DNA of 64,000 nucleotides. Source: Sulfuricystis multivorans (GTDB taxonomy: Bacteria > Pseudomonadota > Gammaproteobacteria > Burkholderiales > Rhodocyclaceae). Below, piece after piece: positions 33,480 to 49,778 of this stretch. Below the pieces are notes generated by a model that did not search any database, was not told the DNA's origin, and worked only from the letters and a program-made list of their open reading frames with translations. Numbering within the stretch: the first letter of the stretch is position 1; every line of letters begins with the position of its first letter. The position numbers were made by a program, and so were the translations under genes. Location: the NCBI RefSeq assembly GCF_003966565.1, contig NZ_AP018718.1, positions 496,001 through 560,000 on the forward strand, written 5' to 3'.

Positions 33480-36400
33480 ATGGCCTACTCGTACACCGAG
33501 AAAAAGCGTATCCGCAAAAGCTTCGCAAAGCGTGCGAACGTACTGAACGTTCCATTCTTGCTGGCGACCCAACTGGAATCGTATACAGAGTTTCTGCAGG
33601 CGGATGTCCCGCCTGCGAAACGCAAGGATCAAGGGCTGCAGGCCGCCTTCAGTTCGATCTTCCCGATCGTCGCACATTCCGGGGGCGCGCGTCTGGAGTT
33701 CGTCGAATATCGTCTTGGAGAGCCGCCATTCGACGTCAAGGAATGTCAACAGCGCGGTCTGACGTTCGCTTCTCCACTGCGTGCCAAGGTGCGCCTCGTG
33801 ATTCTCGATCGCGAGAGCAGTACCGAGAAGGTCAAGGAGGTCAAGGAGCAAGAAGTGTACATGGGCGAAATCCCGCTCATGACCTCGACGGGATCCTTCG
33901 TGATCAACGGTACTGAAAGAGTCATCGTCTCTCAGTTGCACCGTTCGCCCGGTGTGTTCTTCGAGCATGACAAGGGCAAGACCCATAGTTCCGGGAAGCT
34001 GCTGTTCTCCGCTCGCATCATTCCCTATCGTGGTTCCTGGCTCGATTTCGAGTTCGATCCGAAGGATCTGCTTTACTTCCGCGTCGACCGTCGTCGCAAA
34101 ATGCCGGCGACGATCCTGCTCAAGGCGATCGGCATGACCGCAGAGCAGATCTTGGCGACTTTCTTCGAAATGGATACTTTCCATCTCGGGAAAAAAGGCA
34201 TCCAGTTCGAGGTGGTTCCAGAACGACTGCGCGGCGAGATTGCCAAATTCGACATTCATGACAAAAGCGGTAAAGTGCTGGTTGCCAAGGACAAGCGCAT
34301 CACCGCAAAGCATATCCGCGAGTTGGCCGACGCCGGGATCAAAAAACTTGCCGTGCCGGAGGAGTTTCTGCTTGGCCGGGTGGTGGCTCAGAACATCGTC
34401 GATCCGACGACGGGAGAAATCCTGGCCAACGCCAACGACGAAATCACCGAGAGCCTGCTAGCCAAGCTGCTGGAAGCAGGCATAGAGACTCTGCAAACTC
34501 TCTATATCAACGACCTCGACCGCGGCCCGTACATTTCCCAGACGCTGCGTATCGATGAAACCGCCGATCAGTGGGCTGCGCGGGTGGCGATCTATCGCAT
34601 GATGCGGCCGGGAGAACCACCCACGGAAGATGCCGTCGAGGCTCTCTTCCATGGTTTGTTTTTCTCCGAAGAGCGTTATGACCTTTCGGCCGTTGGCCGC
34701 ATGAAATTCAACCGTCGCGTGGGTCGCGAAGAGGTTACTGGTTCCAGCGTGCTTTCCAATCAAGACATCATCGATGTCGTGCGCATTCTCATCGAATTGC
34801 GCAATGGCCGCGGTGAGGTCGATGACATCGATCACCTGGGCAACCGGCGTGTCCGTTCAGTTGGCGAGCTTGCCGAGAACCAGTTCCGGGCCGGTTTGGT
34901 ACGGGTCGAACGCGCGGTCAAGGAAAGGTTGAACCAGGCCGAATCCGAAAACCTGATGCCGCACGATTTGATCAACGCCAAGCCGATCAGCGCGGCGATC
35001 AAGGAATTCTTCGGTTCGAGCCAGTTGTCTCAGTTCATGGATCAGACCAACCCGCTCTCCGAGATCACTCATAAGCGGCGCGTTTCCGCACTCGGGCCCG
35101 GAGGTTTGACGCGCGAGCGTGCAGGCTTCGAGGTGCGCGATGTGCATCCGACCCACTATGGTCGCGTTTGTCCGATCGAGACGCCAGAGGGACCGAACAT
35201 CGGTCTGATCAATTCGCTGGCTTTGTATGCTCGCACGAATGAATATGGATTCCTGGAAACCCCTTATCGCAAGGTTGTCGACGGGCGAGTGACGAGTGAG
35301 ATCGAATATCTCTCTGCGATCGAGGAAGGCAAGTTCGTCATTGCGCAGGCGAATGCGCAACTCGACAAGGATGGCCGACTCCTCGACGAGCTGGTTTCTT
35401 GCCGTTACAAGGGCGAATTCGAGCTCAAGGAAGCATCGGAGGTCCAGTACATGGACGTTGCGCCAGGGCAAATCGTCTCCGTGGCAGCGTCGCTGATCCC
35501 ATTCCTCGAACACGACGATGCAAACCGGGCTTTGATGGGCGCCAACATGCAGCGGCAGGCAGTGCCTTGCCTGCGGCCGGAAAAACCTCTCGTCGGCACA
35601 GGTCTGGAACGCACCGTGGCGGTCGACTCGGGTACCGCGGTACAGGCATTGCGCGGTGGCGTGGTCGATTACGTCGATGCCAATCGGATCGTCGTTCGTG
35701 TCAATGACGAAGAAACGGTTCCCGGTGAGGTGGGGGTCGATATTTACAACCTGATCAAATACACCCGCTCCAATCAGAACACCAACATCAACCAGCGACC
35801 GATCGTCAAAGTAGGTGACGTCATTGAAAAAGGTGATGTGGTCGCAGATGGAGCTTCCACCGATCTCGGCGAACTGGCGCTCGGTCAGAACATGCTGGTG
35901 GCTTTCATGCCATGGAATGGCTACAACTTCGAGGACTCGATCTTGATTTCCGAGCGGGTGGTGGCCGAGGACCGTTTCACATCGATCCATATCGAGGAGC
36001 TCACGGTCGTTGCCCGCGATACGAAATTGGGTCCGGAGGAAATCACTCGCGACATTGCTACTTTGGGAGAGGCACAACTGTCGCGCCTGGACGATTCCGG
36101 CATCGTGTATATCGGCGCCGAAGTCGAGGCGGGTGATGTCCTGGTCGGTAAGGTGACGCCGAAGGGCGAAACGCAACTCACCCCTGAAGAGAAGCTGCTA
36201 CGAGCCATCTTTGGTGAGAAGGCTTCCGATGTGAAGGACACCAGCCTGCGCGTGCCATCCGGTATGGCAGGGACCGTGATCGACGTCCAAGTCTTTACGC
36301 GCGAGGGCATTGAACGCGACAAGCGAGCCCAATCGATCATCGATGACCAGTTGAAGAGCTACAAGCTCGACCTGGCTGATCAGATGCGCATCGTCGAGCG

Positions 36401-37583
36401 CGATACCTTTGCACGGATCGAGCGGCTGCTGGTTGGCAAGATCGCGAACAAGGGCCCGAAAAAGTTAGCCAAGGGAACCAAGATCACCAAGGAATATCTG
36501 GCTAGTCTCGAGCATTATCATTGGTTCGACATCAGTCTAGCGGACGAAGAAGCACAGCAGCAACTCGAGAGTCTGCGCGACAGTCTGGAGCAGACACGCA
36601 AGGATTTTGACATTGCCTACGAAGCCAAGAAGAAAAAGCTGACGCAAGGTGATGAACTACCGCCAGGTGTCCAAAAAATGGTCAAGGTCTATCTGGCGGT
36701 CAAGCGCAGATTGCAGCCAGGCGACAAAATGGCCGGGCGGCATGGCAACAAGGGCGTTGTTTCCCGCATCGTGCCGGTCGAAGACATGCCTTACATGGAA
36801 GATGGCACCCCAGTTGACATCGTGCTCAATCCACTCGGTGTGCCCTCACGGATGAACATCGGGCAGATTCTCGAAGTCCATTTGGGGTGGGCTGCCAAAG
36901 GGCTTGGCGACAGGATCAATGCCATGCTGCAACGTCAGGCTACGGCAGCAGAGGTGCGCAAAATACTCAAGCAGATATATGACGTTTCTGGACACGATAT
37001 GAGGATTGGTAGCTTGAGCGATGACGAGATTCTCGAACTAGCAAACAATCTGAAGAGTGGGGTGCCTTTTGCGACCCCTGTCTTCGATGGTTGTAAGGAA
37101 GAGGAAATTCGCGCCATGCTCGATCTCGCCTACCCGGACGAGGTTGCCAAGTCTCTCAGCCTGACAGAGACGAAAACACAAGCTCGCCTCTATGACGGCC
37201 GCACGGGCGAAGCTTTCGAGCGCCCAGTCACTGTCGGTTACATGCACGTCCTCAAGCTGCATCACCTGGTTGACGACAAGATGCATGCCCGTTCAACCGG
37301 CCCCTATAGCCTGGTCACCCAACAGCCGCTCGGTGGCAAGGCACAGTTCGGCGGTCAGCGCTTTGGTGAAATGGAAGTATGGGCGCTGGAGGCCTATGGC
37401 GCCGCCTATACGCTACAAGAAATGCTGACCGTGAAGTCGGATGACGTTACCGGTCGCACAAAAGTTTATGAAAATATCGTCAAGGGCGAACACAAAATTG
37501 ACGCCGGCATGCCAGAATCCTTCAATGTGTTGGTGAAGGAAATTCGTTCTCTGGCAATCGACATCGACCTTGAACGTTACTGA
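33480..37583 (+). CDS. rpoB: RNA polymerase beta subunit
   Basis: 1367 residues, normal for betaproteobacteria. The rifampicin region reads [33 protein letters not shown], i.e. wild-type at the Asp, His and Ser positions where resistance usually arises. [17 protein letters not shown], and the C-terminal [13 protein letters not shown] and [24 protein letters not shown], are conserved catalytic parts. rpoC follows after 30 bp. Confidence 0.99.
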   Translation: MAYSYTEKKRIRKSFAKRANVLNVPFLLATQLESYTEFLQADVPPAKRKDQGLQAAFSSIFPIVAHSGGARLEFVEYRLGEPPFDVKECQQRGLTFASPLRAKVRLVILDRESSTEKVKEVKEQEVYMGEIPLMTSTGSFVINGTERVIVSQLHRSPGVFFEHDKGKTHSSGKLLFSARIIPYRGSWLDFEFDPKDLLYFRVDRRRKMPATILLKAIGMTAEQILATFFEMDTFHLGKKGIQFEVVPERLRGEIAKFDIHDKSGKVLVAKDKRITAKHIRELADAGIKKLAVPEEFLLGRVVAQNIVDPTTGEILANANDEITESLLAKLLEAGIETLQTLYINDLDRGPYISQTLRIDETADQWAARVAIYRMMRPGEPPTEDAVEALFHGLFFSEERYDLSAVGRMKFNRRVGREEVTGSSVLSNQDIIDVVRILIELRNGRGEVDDIDHLGNRRVRSVGELAENQFRAGLVRVERAVKERLNQAESENLMPHDLINAKPISAAIKEFFGSSQLSQFMDQTNPLSEITHKRRVSALGPGGLTRERAGFEVRDVHPTHYGRVCPIETPEGPNIGLINSLALYARTNEYGFLETPYRKVVDGRVTSEIEYLSAIEEGKFVIAQANAQLDKDGRLLDELVSCRYKGEFELKEASEVQYMDVAPGQIVSVAASLIPFLEHDDANRALMGANMQRQAVPCLRPEKPLVGTGLERTVAVDSGTAVQALRGGVVDYVDANRIVVRVNDEETVPGEVGVDIYNLIKYTRSNQNTNINQRPIVKVGDVIEKGDVVADGASTDLGELALGQNMLVAFMPWNGYNFEDSILISERVVAEDRFTSIHIEELTVVARDTKLGPEEITRDIATLGEAQLSRLDDSGIVYIGAEVEAGDVLVGKVTPKGETQLTPEEKLLRAIFGEKASDVKDTSLRVPSGMAGTVIDVQVFTREGIERDKRAQSIIDDQLKSYKLDLADQMRIVERDTFARIERLLVGKIANKGPKKLAKGTKITKEYLASLEHYHWFDISLADEEAQQQLESLRDSLEQTRKDFDIAYEAKKKKLTQGDELPPGVQKMVKVYLAVKRRLQPGDKMAGRHGNKGVVSRIVPVEDMPYMEDGTPVDIVLNPLGVPSRMNIGQILEVHLGWAAKGLGDRINAMLQRQATAAEVRKILKQIYDVSGHDMRIGSLSDDEILELANNLKSGVPFATPVFDGCKEEEIRAMLDLAYPDEVAKSLSLTETKTQARLYDGRTGEAFERPVTVGYMHVLKLHHLVDDKMHARSTGPYSLVTQQPLGGKAQFGGQRFGEMEVWALEAYGAAYTLQEMLTVKSDDVTGRTKVYENIVKGEHKIDAGMPESFNVLVKEIRSLAIDIDLERY

Positions 37584-37613
37584 TCACCTTCGATCCGCGA
37601 CAGGAGTTAACCC

Positions 37614-41822
<4,209 letters not shown>

Positions 41823-41834
<12 letters not shown>

Positions 41835-41851
41835 AAGGGTCCTAATACAAT
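41823..41851 (+). promoter_or_regulatory. Putative str-operon promoter overlapping the end of rpoC
   Basis: TTGACG (41823-41828), 17-nt spacer, TACAAT (41846-41851). The predicted start (about 41858) is 70 nt before rpsL. The leader holds a small CCGCT/AGCGG hairpin. Confidence 0.55.
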
Positions 41852-41927
41852 CCCGCCTCTTTTTAGAATTGACTCCGCTGGATAGCGGCAGCCAATTTGG
41901 CCGAATCATGAATCAGGAACGATAGTT

Positions 41928-42305
41928 ATGCCGACAATTAATCAGCTTGTGCGCAAGCCGCGGCAAGCAGAAAAAACAAAAAGCAAGGTGCCTGCCCTGG
42001 GTGGCTGTCCGGCCAAGAGGGGAGTTTGCACCCGGGTCTATACGACGACGCCGAAAAAACCTAATTCGGCACTTCGCAAAGTGGCAAAGGTGCGTCTGAC
42101 GAATGGTTTTGAGGTGATTTCCTACATCGGTGGAGAGGGGCATAACCTTCAGGAGCACTCGGTCGTTTTGATACGCGGCGGCCGTGTCAAGGATCTCCCT
42201 GGCGTGCGTTACCACATCGTACGTGGCAGTTTGGATACCCAGGGAGTCAAAGACAGGAAGCAGGCTCGCTCGAAGTATGGCGCCAAGCGGCCGAAAAAAG
42301 CCTAA
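41928..42305 (+). CDS. rpsL: 30S ribosomal protein S12
   Basis: 125 residues. [12 protein letters not shown] and [12 protein letters not shown] carry the lysines whose change gives streptomycin resistance, here wild type. Sits at the decoding centre. First gene of the str operon rpsL-rpsG-fusA-tuf. Confidence 0.98.
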   Translation: MPTINQLVRKPRQAEKTKSKVPALGGCPAKRGVCTRVYTTTPKKPNSALRKVAKVRLTNGFEVISYIGGEGHNLQEHSVVLIRGGRVKDLPGVRYHIVRGSLDTQGVKDRKQARSKYGAKRPKKA

Positions 42306-42325
42306 TCAGGCAATTCGCTAGCTAG

Positions 42326-42808
<483 letters not shown>

Positions 42809-42818
42809 TCAAGGAGTG

Positions 42819-42849
42819 AGCCGCATGCCGCCTTCGGCGGCATGCGGCT
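42819..42849 (+). promoter_or_regulatory. Perfect 14-bp stem-loop between rpsG and fusA
   Basis: AGCCGCATGCCGCC (42819-42832), loop TTC, GGCGGCATGCGGCT (42836-42849). No T-run follows, so it is not a classical terminator; it may control processing, mRNA stability or coupling of fusA to rpsG. Confidence 0.7.
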
Positions 42850-42928
42850 ATCAAAATTTCTTGCGTCGAAAGATCATAACGCAGGCAAAGACGTTCCGTC
42901 AGTTATTAGAGAAAGACAGGTAAATCAA

Positions 42929-45022
42929 GTGGCCCGCAAGACACCCATTGAGCGCTATCGCAACATCGGTATTTCTGCGCACATAGATGCAGGAAAAACC
43001 ACCACCACCGAGCGTATCTTGTTCTATACCGGCGTCAACCACAAGATTGGCGAGGTGCATGATGGTGCGGCGACGATGGATTGGATGGAACAGGAGCAGG
43101 AGCGCGGGATCACCATCACATCCGCTGCGACCACATGTTTTTGGAAAGGTATGGCCTCCAATTTTCCGGAGCATCGCATCAATATCATCGATACTCCTGG
43201 CCACGTCGACTTCACCATCGAGGTCGAGCGTTCGATGCGCGTGCTCGATGGTGCCTGCATGGTTTATTGTGCTGTCGGTGGTGTTCAGCCGCAGTCCGAA
43301 ACCGTGTGGCGGCAGGCCAATAAGTATGGTGTGCCCCGCCTCGCCTTCGTAAACAAAATGGACCGCACCGGCGCCAATTTCTTTCGGGTTTATGAGCAGA
43401 TGCGTGAGCGTCTCAAGGCAAATCCTGTACCGATTCAGGTGCCGATCGGTGCCGAAGAGAAATTCGAAGGAGTCGTTGATCTCGTCAAGATGAAGGCTAT
43501 TGTCTGGGATGAAGCCTCGTTGGGCACAAAATTTTCCTATGGGGAAATCCCGGCTGATCTTCTCGAAACCTGTAAGACATGGCGCGAAAAGATGCTCGAA
43601 GCTGCGGCCGAGGCATCAGAAGAGTTGATGAACAAGTACCTCGAAGAAGGTGACCTGCCAGAAGAGGATATCAAGAGAGCGTTGCGTCAACGCACCATTG
43701 CGGGTGAAATCGTGCCAATGCTGTGCGGTTCTGCCTTCAAGAATAAAGGCGTTCAAGCCATGCTGGATGCGGTCGTCGAATATTTGCCCGCACCGACCGA
43801 CATTCCCCCGGTTCGAGGGATTCTGGAGGATGGTTCTGAAGGCGAGCGCAAAGCATCAGATGATGAGCCCTTCGCGGCTTTGGCTTTCAAGATCATGACT
43901 GACCCTTTCGTGGGCCAGCTTACTTTCTTCCGGGTTTATTCGGGCGTGATCAACTCCGGGGATACGGTCTACAACCCGGTGAAGGGGCGCAAGGAGCGCA
44001 TTGGACGTATTTTGCAAATGCATGCCAATCAGCGCGAGGAGATCAAAGAAGTCCGTGCGGGAGACATTGCTGCAGCCGTAGGCCTGAAGGAGGCAACAAC
44101 TGGGGAAACTTTGTGTGCTCTCGATAAAGTGATTACATTGGAGCGCATGGAGTTTCCAGAGCCCGTCATCCACATTGCTGTCGAACCGAAGACCAAGGCA
44201 GACCAGGAAAAGATGGGTATTGCTTTGAGCCGTCTTGCTCAAGAAGATCCTTCGTTCCGTGTTCGTACGGACGAGGAGTCGGGTCAGACGATCATCTCCG
44301 GTATGGGCGAGTTGCATCTCGAGATCATCGTCGATCGGATGCGGCGAGAGTTCAATGTCGAAGCCAACATTGGAGCGCCGCAGGTTGCTTACCGTGAAGC
44401 GGTGCGTAAGGCTGTCGAGCAAGAAGGAAAATTCGTCAAACAGTCTGGTGGGCGGGGTCAGTATGGCCATGTTTGGATCAAACTCGAACCCAATGAGCCA
44501 GGCAAGGGGTACGAGTTTATTGATGCCATCAAAGGCGGCGTGGTGCCCCGTGAATACATTCCTGCAGTCGATAAGGGAATTCAGGAGACTCTTCCCAATG
44601 GTGTCCTGGCTGGCTTCCCGGTCGTTGATGTGAAGGTTACCTTGTTCGATGGTTCCTATCACGACGTCGATTCGAATGAAAATGCCTTTAAGATGGCTGC
44701 ATCAATGGCATTCAAAGATGCCATGCGCAAGGCCAATCCGGTGCTGCTCGAGCCCATGATGTCCGTTGAGGTCGAGACCCCTGAAGAATATATGGGCAAT
44801 GTAATGGGAGATCTTTCCGGGCGGCGCGGCATGGTGCAGGGCATGGAAGATTTGCCCGGAGGCATCAAAATCATCAAAGCAGAGGTGCCGTTGGCAGAAA
44901 TGTTCGGTTACTCGACACAGCTGCGTTCTCTGACACAAGGACGTGCTACTTATACAATGGAATTCAAGCATTACAGCGAGGCTCCGAAAAACGTCGCCGA
45001 AGCGATCATCAACAAAAAATAA
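42929..45022 (+). CDS. fusA: Elongation factor G
   Basis: 697 residues. G1 [15 protein letters not shown], switch [18 protein letters not shown]3 [15 protein letters not shown] and G4 [10 protein letters not shown] are all present, unlike the EF-G-like paralogue at 309-2345. It catalyses translocation and, with RRF, recycling. GTG at 42929 (encoding the start of [15 protein letters not shown]) is chosen; the frame is open 87 nt further upstream but that part overlaps the hairpin and is not conserved. Confidence 0.97.
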   Translation: MARKTPIERYRNIGISAHIDAGKTTTTERILFYTGVNHKIGEVHDGAATMDWMEQEQERGITITSAATTCFWKGMASNFPEHRINIIDTPGHVDFTIEVERSMRVLDGACMVYCAVGGVQPQSETVWRQANKYGVPRLAFVNKMDRTGANFFRVYEQMRERLKANPVPIQVPIGAEEKFEGVVDLVKMKAIVWDEASLGTKFSYGEIPADLLETCKTWREKMLEAAAEASEELMNKYLEEGDLPEEDIKRALRQRTIAGEIVPMLCGSAFKNKGVQAMLDAVVEYLPAPTDIPPVRGILEDGSEGERKASDDEPFAALAFKIMTDPFVGQLTFFRVYSGVINSGDTVYNPVKGRKERIGRILQMHANQREEIKEVRAGDIAAAVGLKEATTGETLCALDKVITLERMEFPEPVIHIAVEPKTKADQEKMGIALSRLAQEDPSFRVRTDEESGQTIISGMGELHLEIIVDRMRREFNVEANIGAPQVAYREAVRKAVEQEGKFVKQSGGRGQYGHVWIKLEPNEPGKGYEFIDAIKGGVVPREYIPAVDKGIQETLPNGVLAGFPVVDVKVTLFDGSYHDVDSNENAFKMAASMAFKDAMRKANPVLLEPMMSVEVETPEEYMGNVMGDLSGRRGMVQGMEDLPGGIKIIKAEVPLAEMFGYSTQLRSLTQGRATYTMEFKHYSEAPKNVAEAIINKK

Positions 45023-45024
45023 CC

Positions 45025-45035
45025 TTGTTCTTTAA
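45025..45035 (+). promoter_or_regulatory. boxA-like sequence before tuf copy 2
   Basis: TTGTTCTTTAA matches the rrn boxA core (TGYTCTTTAA). It runs directly into the AAAGGA ribosome-binding site, so part of the match could be shared with that site. The same 11 bases precede rpsJ. Confidence 0.45.
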
Positions 45036-45046
45036 AGGAAGAAATC

Positions 45047-46237
45047 ATGGCAAAAGGAAAGTTTGAGCGTACGAAGCCGCACGTGAATGTGGGGACGATT
45101 GGGCACGTGGATCATGGCAAGACCACGTTGACGGCGGCGATTACGACGATATTGGCGTCGAAGTTTGGTGGAGAGGCGAAGAAATATGATGAGATTGATG
45201 CGGCGCCGGAAGAGAAGGCGCGGGGCATCACCATCAACACGGCGCACGTTGAGTACGAGACGGCGAACCGACACTACGCACACGTTGACTGTCCGGGCCA
45301 TGCGGACTACGTGAAGAACATGATCACTGGGGCGGCGCAGATGGACGGTGCGATTTTGGTGGTATCGGCGGCGGACGGTCCGATGCCGCAGACCCGCGAG
45401 CACATCCTGCTGGCGCGTCAAGTGGGCGTGCCGTACATCATTGTGTTTCTGAACAAATGCGACATGGTGGATGATCCTGAGCTGCTTGAGCTGGTTGAAA
45501 TGGAAGTGCGCGAGCTGCTCAGCAAGTACGATTTTCCGGGCGACGAAGTGCCGATCATCAAAGGTTCGGCGCTGAAAGCGATGGAAGGCGACAAAGGCGA
45601 GCTGGGGGAGCAGGCGATCCTGAAGCTGGCGGAAGCGCTGGACAGCTACATTCCGACGCCGGAGCGTGCCATTGACAAGCCGTTTTTGATGCCGATCGAA
45701 GACGTCTTCTCGATCTCTGGGCGAGGCACGGTCGTCACGGGTCGGGTCGAGCGTGGTGTCATCAAAGTGGGTGATGAAATCGAAATCGTCGGCATTCGGC
45801 CGACCATCAAGACCACCTGCACGGGAGTGGAAATGTTCCGCAAGCTGCTCGACCAAGGGCAAGCGGGGGACAACGTTGGCGTGCTGCTGCGCGGCACCAA
45901 GCGGGAAGAAGTCGAGCGGGGCCAAGTGTTGGCCAAGCCGGGCACGATCACCCCGCACACGCACTTCACGGCGGAAGTGTATGTGCTGTCGAAGGACGAA
46001 GGTGGGCGGCACACGCCGTTCTTCAATGGCTATCGTCCGCAGTTTTACTTCCGCACGACGGACGTGACGGGGGCGGTGGAACTGCCGGCGGGGGTTGAGA
46101 TGGTGATGCCGGGGGACAACGTGCAGATGACGGTGAAGCTGATTGCGCCGATCGCGATGGAAGAAGGTCTGCGCTTCGCGATCCGCGAAGGCGGCCGCAC
46201 CGTCGGCGCCGGCGTCGTCGCGAAAATCATCGAGTAA
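45047..46237 (+). CDS. tuf: Elongation factor Tu, copy 2
   Basis: 396 residues, same nucleotide sequence as copy 1 as far as I can compare by eye, from the start codon to the stop, with shared bases only from AATC before the ATG to TAAG after the sense codons. Last gene of the str operon, 24 bp after fusA, and followed by a strong terminator. Identity with diverged flanks indicates gene conversion. Confidence 0.98.
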   Translation: MAKGKFERTKPHVNVGTIGHVDHGKTTLTAAITTILASKFGGEAKKYDEIDAAPEEKARGITINTAHVEYETANRHYAHVDCPGHADYVKNMITGAAQMDGAILVVSAADGPMPQTREHILLARQVGVPYIIVFLNKCDMVDDPELLELVEMEVRELLSKYDFPGDEVPIIKGSALKAMEGDKGELGEQAILKLAEALDSYIPTPERAIDKPFLMPIEDVFSISGRGTVVTGRVERGVIKVGDEIEIVGIRPTIKTTCTGVEMFRKLLDQGQAGDNVGVLLRGTKREEVERGQVLAKPGTITPHTHFTAEVYVLSKDEGGRHTPFFNGYRPQFYFRTTDVTGAVELPAGVEMVMPGDNVQMTVKLIAPIAMEEGLRFAIREGGRTVGAGVVAKIIE

Positions 46238-46255
46238 GTATTGCTTTTTGAGCGA

Positions 46256-46284
46256 AAGGGCGGGATAATCCCGCCCTTCGTTTT
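46256..46284 (+). terminator. Rho-independent terminator after tuf copy 2
   Basis: AAGGGCGGGA (46256-46265), loop TAA, TCCCGCCCTT (46269-46278), then CGTTTT. A second small hairpin, TGAGTCT/AGACTCA (46284-46301), follows. Together they separate str from the S10 operon. Confidence 0.85.
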
Positions 46285-46301
46285 GAGTCTCAAGAGACTC
46301 A

Positions 46302-46312
46302 TTGTTCTTTAA
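46302..46312 (+). promoter_or_regulatory. boxA-like sequence before rpsJ (nusE)
   Basis: TTGTTCTTTAA, identical to the site before tuf copy 2. It lies just after the terminator and immediately before the AAGGA ribosome-binding site of rpsJ, whose product S10 is NusE, the protein that with NusB binds boxA RNA. Autoregulation is possible. Confidence 0.45.
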
Positions 46313-46322
46313 GGATTGCTAC

Positions 46323-46634
46323 ATGCAAAACCAAAAAATTCGTATCCGCTTGAAGGCTTTTGATTATCGTTTGATCGATCAGTCTGCGCTGGAAATCGTG
46401 GATACTGCTAAACGTACGGGTGCGGTAGTTCGTGGCCCTGTTCCGCTCCCGACGCGGATCGAGCGCTTCAATATTCTGCGCTCTCCTCATGTCAATAAGA
46501 CATCTCGCGACCAATTCGAAATCCGTACGCATTTGCGCCTGATGGACATCATTGATCCGACGGACAAAACCGTTGATGCTTTGATGAAGCTGGATCTTCC
46601 GGCGGGTGTTGATGTGGAAATCAAGTTGCAATAA
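46323..46634 (+). CDS. rpsJ: 30S ribosomal protein S10 / NusE
   Basis: 103 residues, [22 protein letters not shown], with [33 protein letters not shown]. Acts in the 30S head and as NusE in antitermination. The ATG at 46323 after AAGGA is preferred; an in-frame upstream ATG would start inside the boxA-like site region. First gene of the S10 operon. Confidence 0.98.
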   Translation: MQNQKIRIRLKAFDYRLIDQSALEIVDTAKRTGAVVRGPVPLPTRIERFNILRSPHVNKTSRDQFEIRTHLRLMDIIDPTDKTVDALMKLDLPAGVDVEIKLQ

Positions 46635-46713
46635 GCGGTGTGTATGGCCCTCAATGTCGAGGGCTGATGTGTTGTAGTTGCCGGCCAATCGTAGTCGGAT
46701 ATAGGAGAATAAA

Positions 46714-47367
46714 ATGAGCTTAGGCCTTGTTGGACGCAAGGTCGGTATGACGCGCCTCTTTACAGAGGATGGCTCTACCGTTCCAGTAACGGTGCTCGAC
46801 GTATCGAGCAATCGGATCGCACAGATCAAAAAACCAGAATCTGACGGCTACTTGGCCGTTCAGATCGCATTTGGCAAGCGTAGGGCTTCCCGTGTCAAGA
46901 AGCCGGCGATCGGTCACTTTGCCAAAGCGGGTATTGAGGCGGCGGCATCGCTCACCGAGTTTCGCATCGACGCTACGCAAGAGACCGAGTTCAAGCTTGG
47001 CGATCCGGTAGATGTTTCCATCTTTTCGGTTGGTCAGCGGGTGGATGTTTCCGGTGTTTCCATCGGTAAGGGATTCTCGGGTTCAATCAAACGCCACAAC
47101 TTCAGTTCGAATCGTGCGTCTCATGGCAACTCGGTGTCGCATAACTCTCCAGGTTCGATTTCTATGGCGCAGGATCCAGGACGTGTATTCCCTGGGAAGC
47201 GTATGGCTGGTCATTTGGGCAATACTCGCAGAACCGTACAGAATCTCGAGGTGGTTCGTGTCGATGCGAATCGTCAACTGTTGATGCTCAAGGGTGCAGT
47301 CCCGGGGGCTCGAGGTAGCCAGGTCGTTGTTCGTCCCGCAGTCAAGGCGCAATCGTCTTCAAAGTAA
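46714..47367 (+). CDS. rplC: 50S ribosomal protein L3
   Basis: 217 residues, [28 protein letters not shown]. The loop reaching the peptidyl-transferase centre reads [16 protein letters not shown]; the position that is Gln and methylated in E. coli (MAGQMGN) is His here. A small hairpin GCCCTC/GAGGGC (46647-46664) lies in the 79-bp gap before it. Confidence 0.98.
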   Translation: MSLGLVGRKVGMTRLFTEDGSTVPVTVLDVSSNRIAQIKKPESDGYLAVQIAFGKRRASRVKKPAIGHFAKAGIEAAASLTEFRIDATQETEFKLGDPVDVSIFSVGQRVDVSGVSIGKGFSGSIKRHNFSSNRASHGNSVSHNSPGSISMAQDPGRVFPGKRMAGHLGNTRRTVQNLEVVRVDANRQLLMLKGAVPGARGSQVVVRPAVKAQSSSK

Positions 47368-47376
47368 GAGGTCCCT

Positions 47377-47997
47377 ATGGAACTTAAGGTCATTAACGAA
47401 GAGGGGCAAGCCAGCGCTAGGATGAACGCCTCGGACGGGCTTTTTGCCCGTGATTACAATGAGCCATTGGTGCATCAGCTAGTCGTGGCTTATCAGGCCA
47501 ATGCGCGTTCCGGCAATCGGGCACAATTGAATCGTGCCGAGGTTAGGCATAGCACGAAGAAACCATGGCGGCAAAAAGGGACCGGTCGTGCCCGCGCAGG
47601 GATGACTTCCAGCCCGCTGTGGCGTGGTGGCGGCAGAATATTTCCGAATAGCCCGGAAGAAAACTTTACACAGAAAATCAATCGGAAAATGTACCGGGCT
47701 GGGCTAGCCACAATCCTATCGCAACTAGTGCGTGAGGACCGTCTCGCCATCATTGAGGAGTTTCATGTAGGCGCCCCGAAAACAAGGTTGGTCGCTGAAA
47801 AGCTCAAAAAAATGGGTCTCGATTCGGTCCTCCTCGTGACGGATGATCTCAACGAAAATTTGATGCTTGCCACTCGTAATTTGCCCAATGTGCTGGTTCT
47901 GGAACCCAGGCAGGCAGACCTATTGTCGCTGATCCGTTTCCCGAAGGTCCTGATGACAAAGGGTGCAGTATCTAAACTTGAGGAGATGTTCGGATGA
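47377..47997 (+). CDS. rplD: 50S ribosomal protein L4
   Basis: 206 residues; the exit-tunnel loop includes [39 protein letters not shown]. In E. coli it also represses the S10 operon; the E. coli-type leader is not recognisable here. Overlaps rplW by four bases. Confidence 0.98.
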   Translation: MELKVINEEGQASARMNASDGLFARDYNEPLVHQLVVAYQANARSGNRAQLNRAEVRHSTKKPWRQKGTGRARAGMTSSPLWRGGGRIFPNSPEENFTQKINRKMYRAGLATILSQLVREDRLAIIEEFHVGAPKTRLVAEKLKKMGLDSVLLVTDDLNENLMLATRNLPNVLVLEPRQADLLSLIRFPKVLMTKGAVSKLEEMFG

Positions 47998-48308
47998 GCA
48001 AGCCAGGATTTAGCCAAGAGCGATTGATGCAGGTGTTATTGGCGCCTCAGATCTCGGAAAAGGCGACCATGCTCGCGGACAAAGCAAATCAAGTCGTTTT
48101 CGTCGTTGCTCCTGATGCGACCAAACCTGAAATCAAGGCTGCGGTCGAGATGTTGTTCAAGGTCAAGGTTGATGGTGTGCAGGTGGCCAATGCCAAGGGG
48201 AAAGTAAAGCGCTTTGGACGGCTGATCGGACGACGTGGCAACGTCCGGAAGGCGTTCGTCTCGCTTATGCCCGGTCAGGAAATCAATTTTGCGGAGGGAA
48301 TTGCGTAA
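47994..48308 (+). CDS. rplW: 50S ribosomal protein L23
   Basis: 104 residues. [39 protein letters not shown] is typical. Forms the docking site for trigger factor and SRP at the tunnel exit. ATGA overlap with rplD; its TAA shares a base with the rplB ATG. Confidence 0.97.
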   Translation: MSKPGFSQERLMQVLLAPQISEKATMLADKANQVVFVVAPDATKPEIKAAVEMLFKVKVDGVQVANAKGKVKRFGRLIGRRGNVRKAFVSLMPGQEINFAEGIA

Positions 48309-49135
48309 TGGCCATCGTCAAAGTCAAACCGACATCTGCCGGACGACGGGCTCTCGTCAAAATTGTCAACCCCGAACTTTACAAAGGCTCTTCTCACCCA
48401 GGCTTGACCGAAAAGAAGACGAGTAAGGCGGGGCGAAATAATCACGGCCATATTACGACGCGCCATCAAGGTGGTGGTCACAAGCAGCATTACCGAGTCA
48501 TTGATTTCAAACGCAATAAGGATGGAGTCATTGCGAAGGTTGAACGCTTGGAATATGACCCCAATCGCTCAGCAAATATTGCATTGCTTTGTTATGCGGA
48601 TGGCGAAAGGCGCTACATCATCGCTCCGAGAGGTTTATCGGTTGGCCAAGAAGTGGTGAGCGGTCCTGAGGCTACGATCAAGCCCGGAAATGCGCTGCCG
48701 ATTCGCAATATCCCTGTCGGCAGCACGATACACTGTATAGAGTTGATGCCTGGCAAGGGCGCGCAGATGGCACGTGCTGCGGGTTCCTCGGCTCAATTGT
48801 TGGCTAGAGAGGGTGCCTACGCGCAAGTACGATTACGTTCCGGCGAGATCCGGCGCGTACATATCGATTGCCGAGCCACCATTGGCGAAGTCGGCAATGA
48901 GGAGCACAACCTGCGCAAGCTCGGCAAAGCTGGTGCAAGTCGTTGGCGCGGTATTCGGCCGACTGTAAGGGGTGTTGCCATGAACCCGATAGATCATCCC
49001 CATGGTGGTGGCGAGGGGCGAACCGGCGAAGGGCGAGTTCCGGTCAGCCCATGGGGCCAGCCCACGAAGGGCTATCGAACACGAACGAACAAGCGCACAG
49101 ACAACATGATTGTCCAGCGCCGTTACAAGCGATAA
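48308..49135 (+). CDS. rplB: 50S ribosomal protein L2
   Basis: 275 residues. [21 protein letters not shown] and the C-terminal [13 protein letters not shown] (the conserved His near the peptidyl-transferase centre) are present. Confidence 0.98.
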   Translation: MAIVKVKPTSAGRRALVKIVNPELYKGSSHPGLTEKKTSKAGRNNHGHITTRHQGGGHKQHYRVIDFKRNKDGVIAKVERLEYDPNRSANIALLCYADGERRYIIAPRGLSVGQEVVSGPEATIKPGNALPIRNIPVGSTIHCIELMPGKGAQMARAAGSSAQLLAREGAYAQVRLRSGEIRRVHIDCRATIGEVGNEEHNLRKLGKAGASRWRGIRPTVRGVAMNPIDHPHGGGEGRTGEGRVPVSPWGQPTKGYRTRTNKRTDNMIVQRRYKR

Positions 49136-49148
49136 GAGGTGTAAATAA

Positions 49149-49427
49149 ATGGCACGTTCCATCAAAAAAGGGCCTTTCGTCGATGATCATCTGCTCAAGA
49201 AGGTTGAAGCCGCGCGTGCTTCGAATGACAAGCGGCCGATTAAGACGTGGTCACGGCGCTCGACGATCCTGCCAGAATTTATCGGACTGACGATCGCTGT
49301 GCATAACGGGAAGCAGCATATCCCGATATATGTTTCAGAAAATATGATCGGACATAAGCTGGGCGAGTTTGCCGTTACCCGCACTTTCAAAGGGCACGCG
49401 GCGGGTAAGAAGGCAGCCAAGAAGTAA
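49149..49427 (+). CDS. rpsS: 30S ribosomal protein S19
   Basis: 92 residues, [20 protein letters not shown] with [25 protein letters not shown] and [16 protein letters not shown]. Head protein pairing with S13. Confidence 0.98.
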   Translation: MARSIKKGPFVDDHLLKKVEAARASNDKRPIKTWSRRSTILPEFIGLTIAVHNGKQHIPIYVSENMIGHKLGEFAVTRTFKGHAAGKKAAKK

Positions 49428-49439
49428 AGGAATACGACA

Positions 49440-49769
49440 ATGGAAACGAATGCGGTATTACGGGGGGTGCGGCTTTCCGCACAGAAGGGGCGGCTCGTTG
49501 CTGATCTCGTGCGCGGAAAAACCGTCGAACACGCGCTGAACATTCTTGCCTACACACCCAAAAAAGGTGCGGCCATTGTCAAAAAAGTGCTCGAATCTGC
49601 CATCGCCAACGCGGAACACAACGATGGAGCTGATATCGATGCATTGAAGGTGACTCGTATCCACGTTGAGCAGGGACCGGTATTGAAGCGTTTTACTGCT
49701 CGTGCCAAGGGGCGTGGAAATCGGATCAGCAAACAGACGTGTCACATTTATGTGACAGTGGGAGACTAA
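49440..49769 (+). CDS. rplV: 50S ribosomal protein L22
   Basis: 109 residues. [38 protein letters not shown] covers the beta-hairpin that lines the exit tunnel (macrolide-relevant). Confidence 0.98.
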   Translation: METNAVLRGVRLSAQKGRLVADLVRGKTVEHALNILAYTPKKGAAIVKKVLESAIANAEHNDGADIDALKVTRIHVEQGPVLKRFTARAKGRGNRISKQTCHIYVTVGD

Positions 49770-49778
49770 GGAACGCTC

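Noticed and set aside
32931-36176. Two long minus-strand open frames (460 and 439 codons)
   Set aside because: Shadows of rplL and rpoB, both of which are certain.
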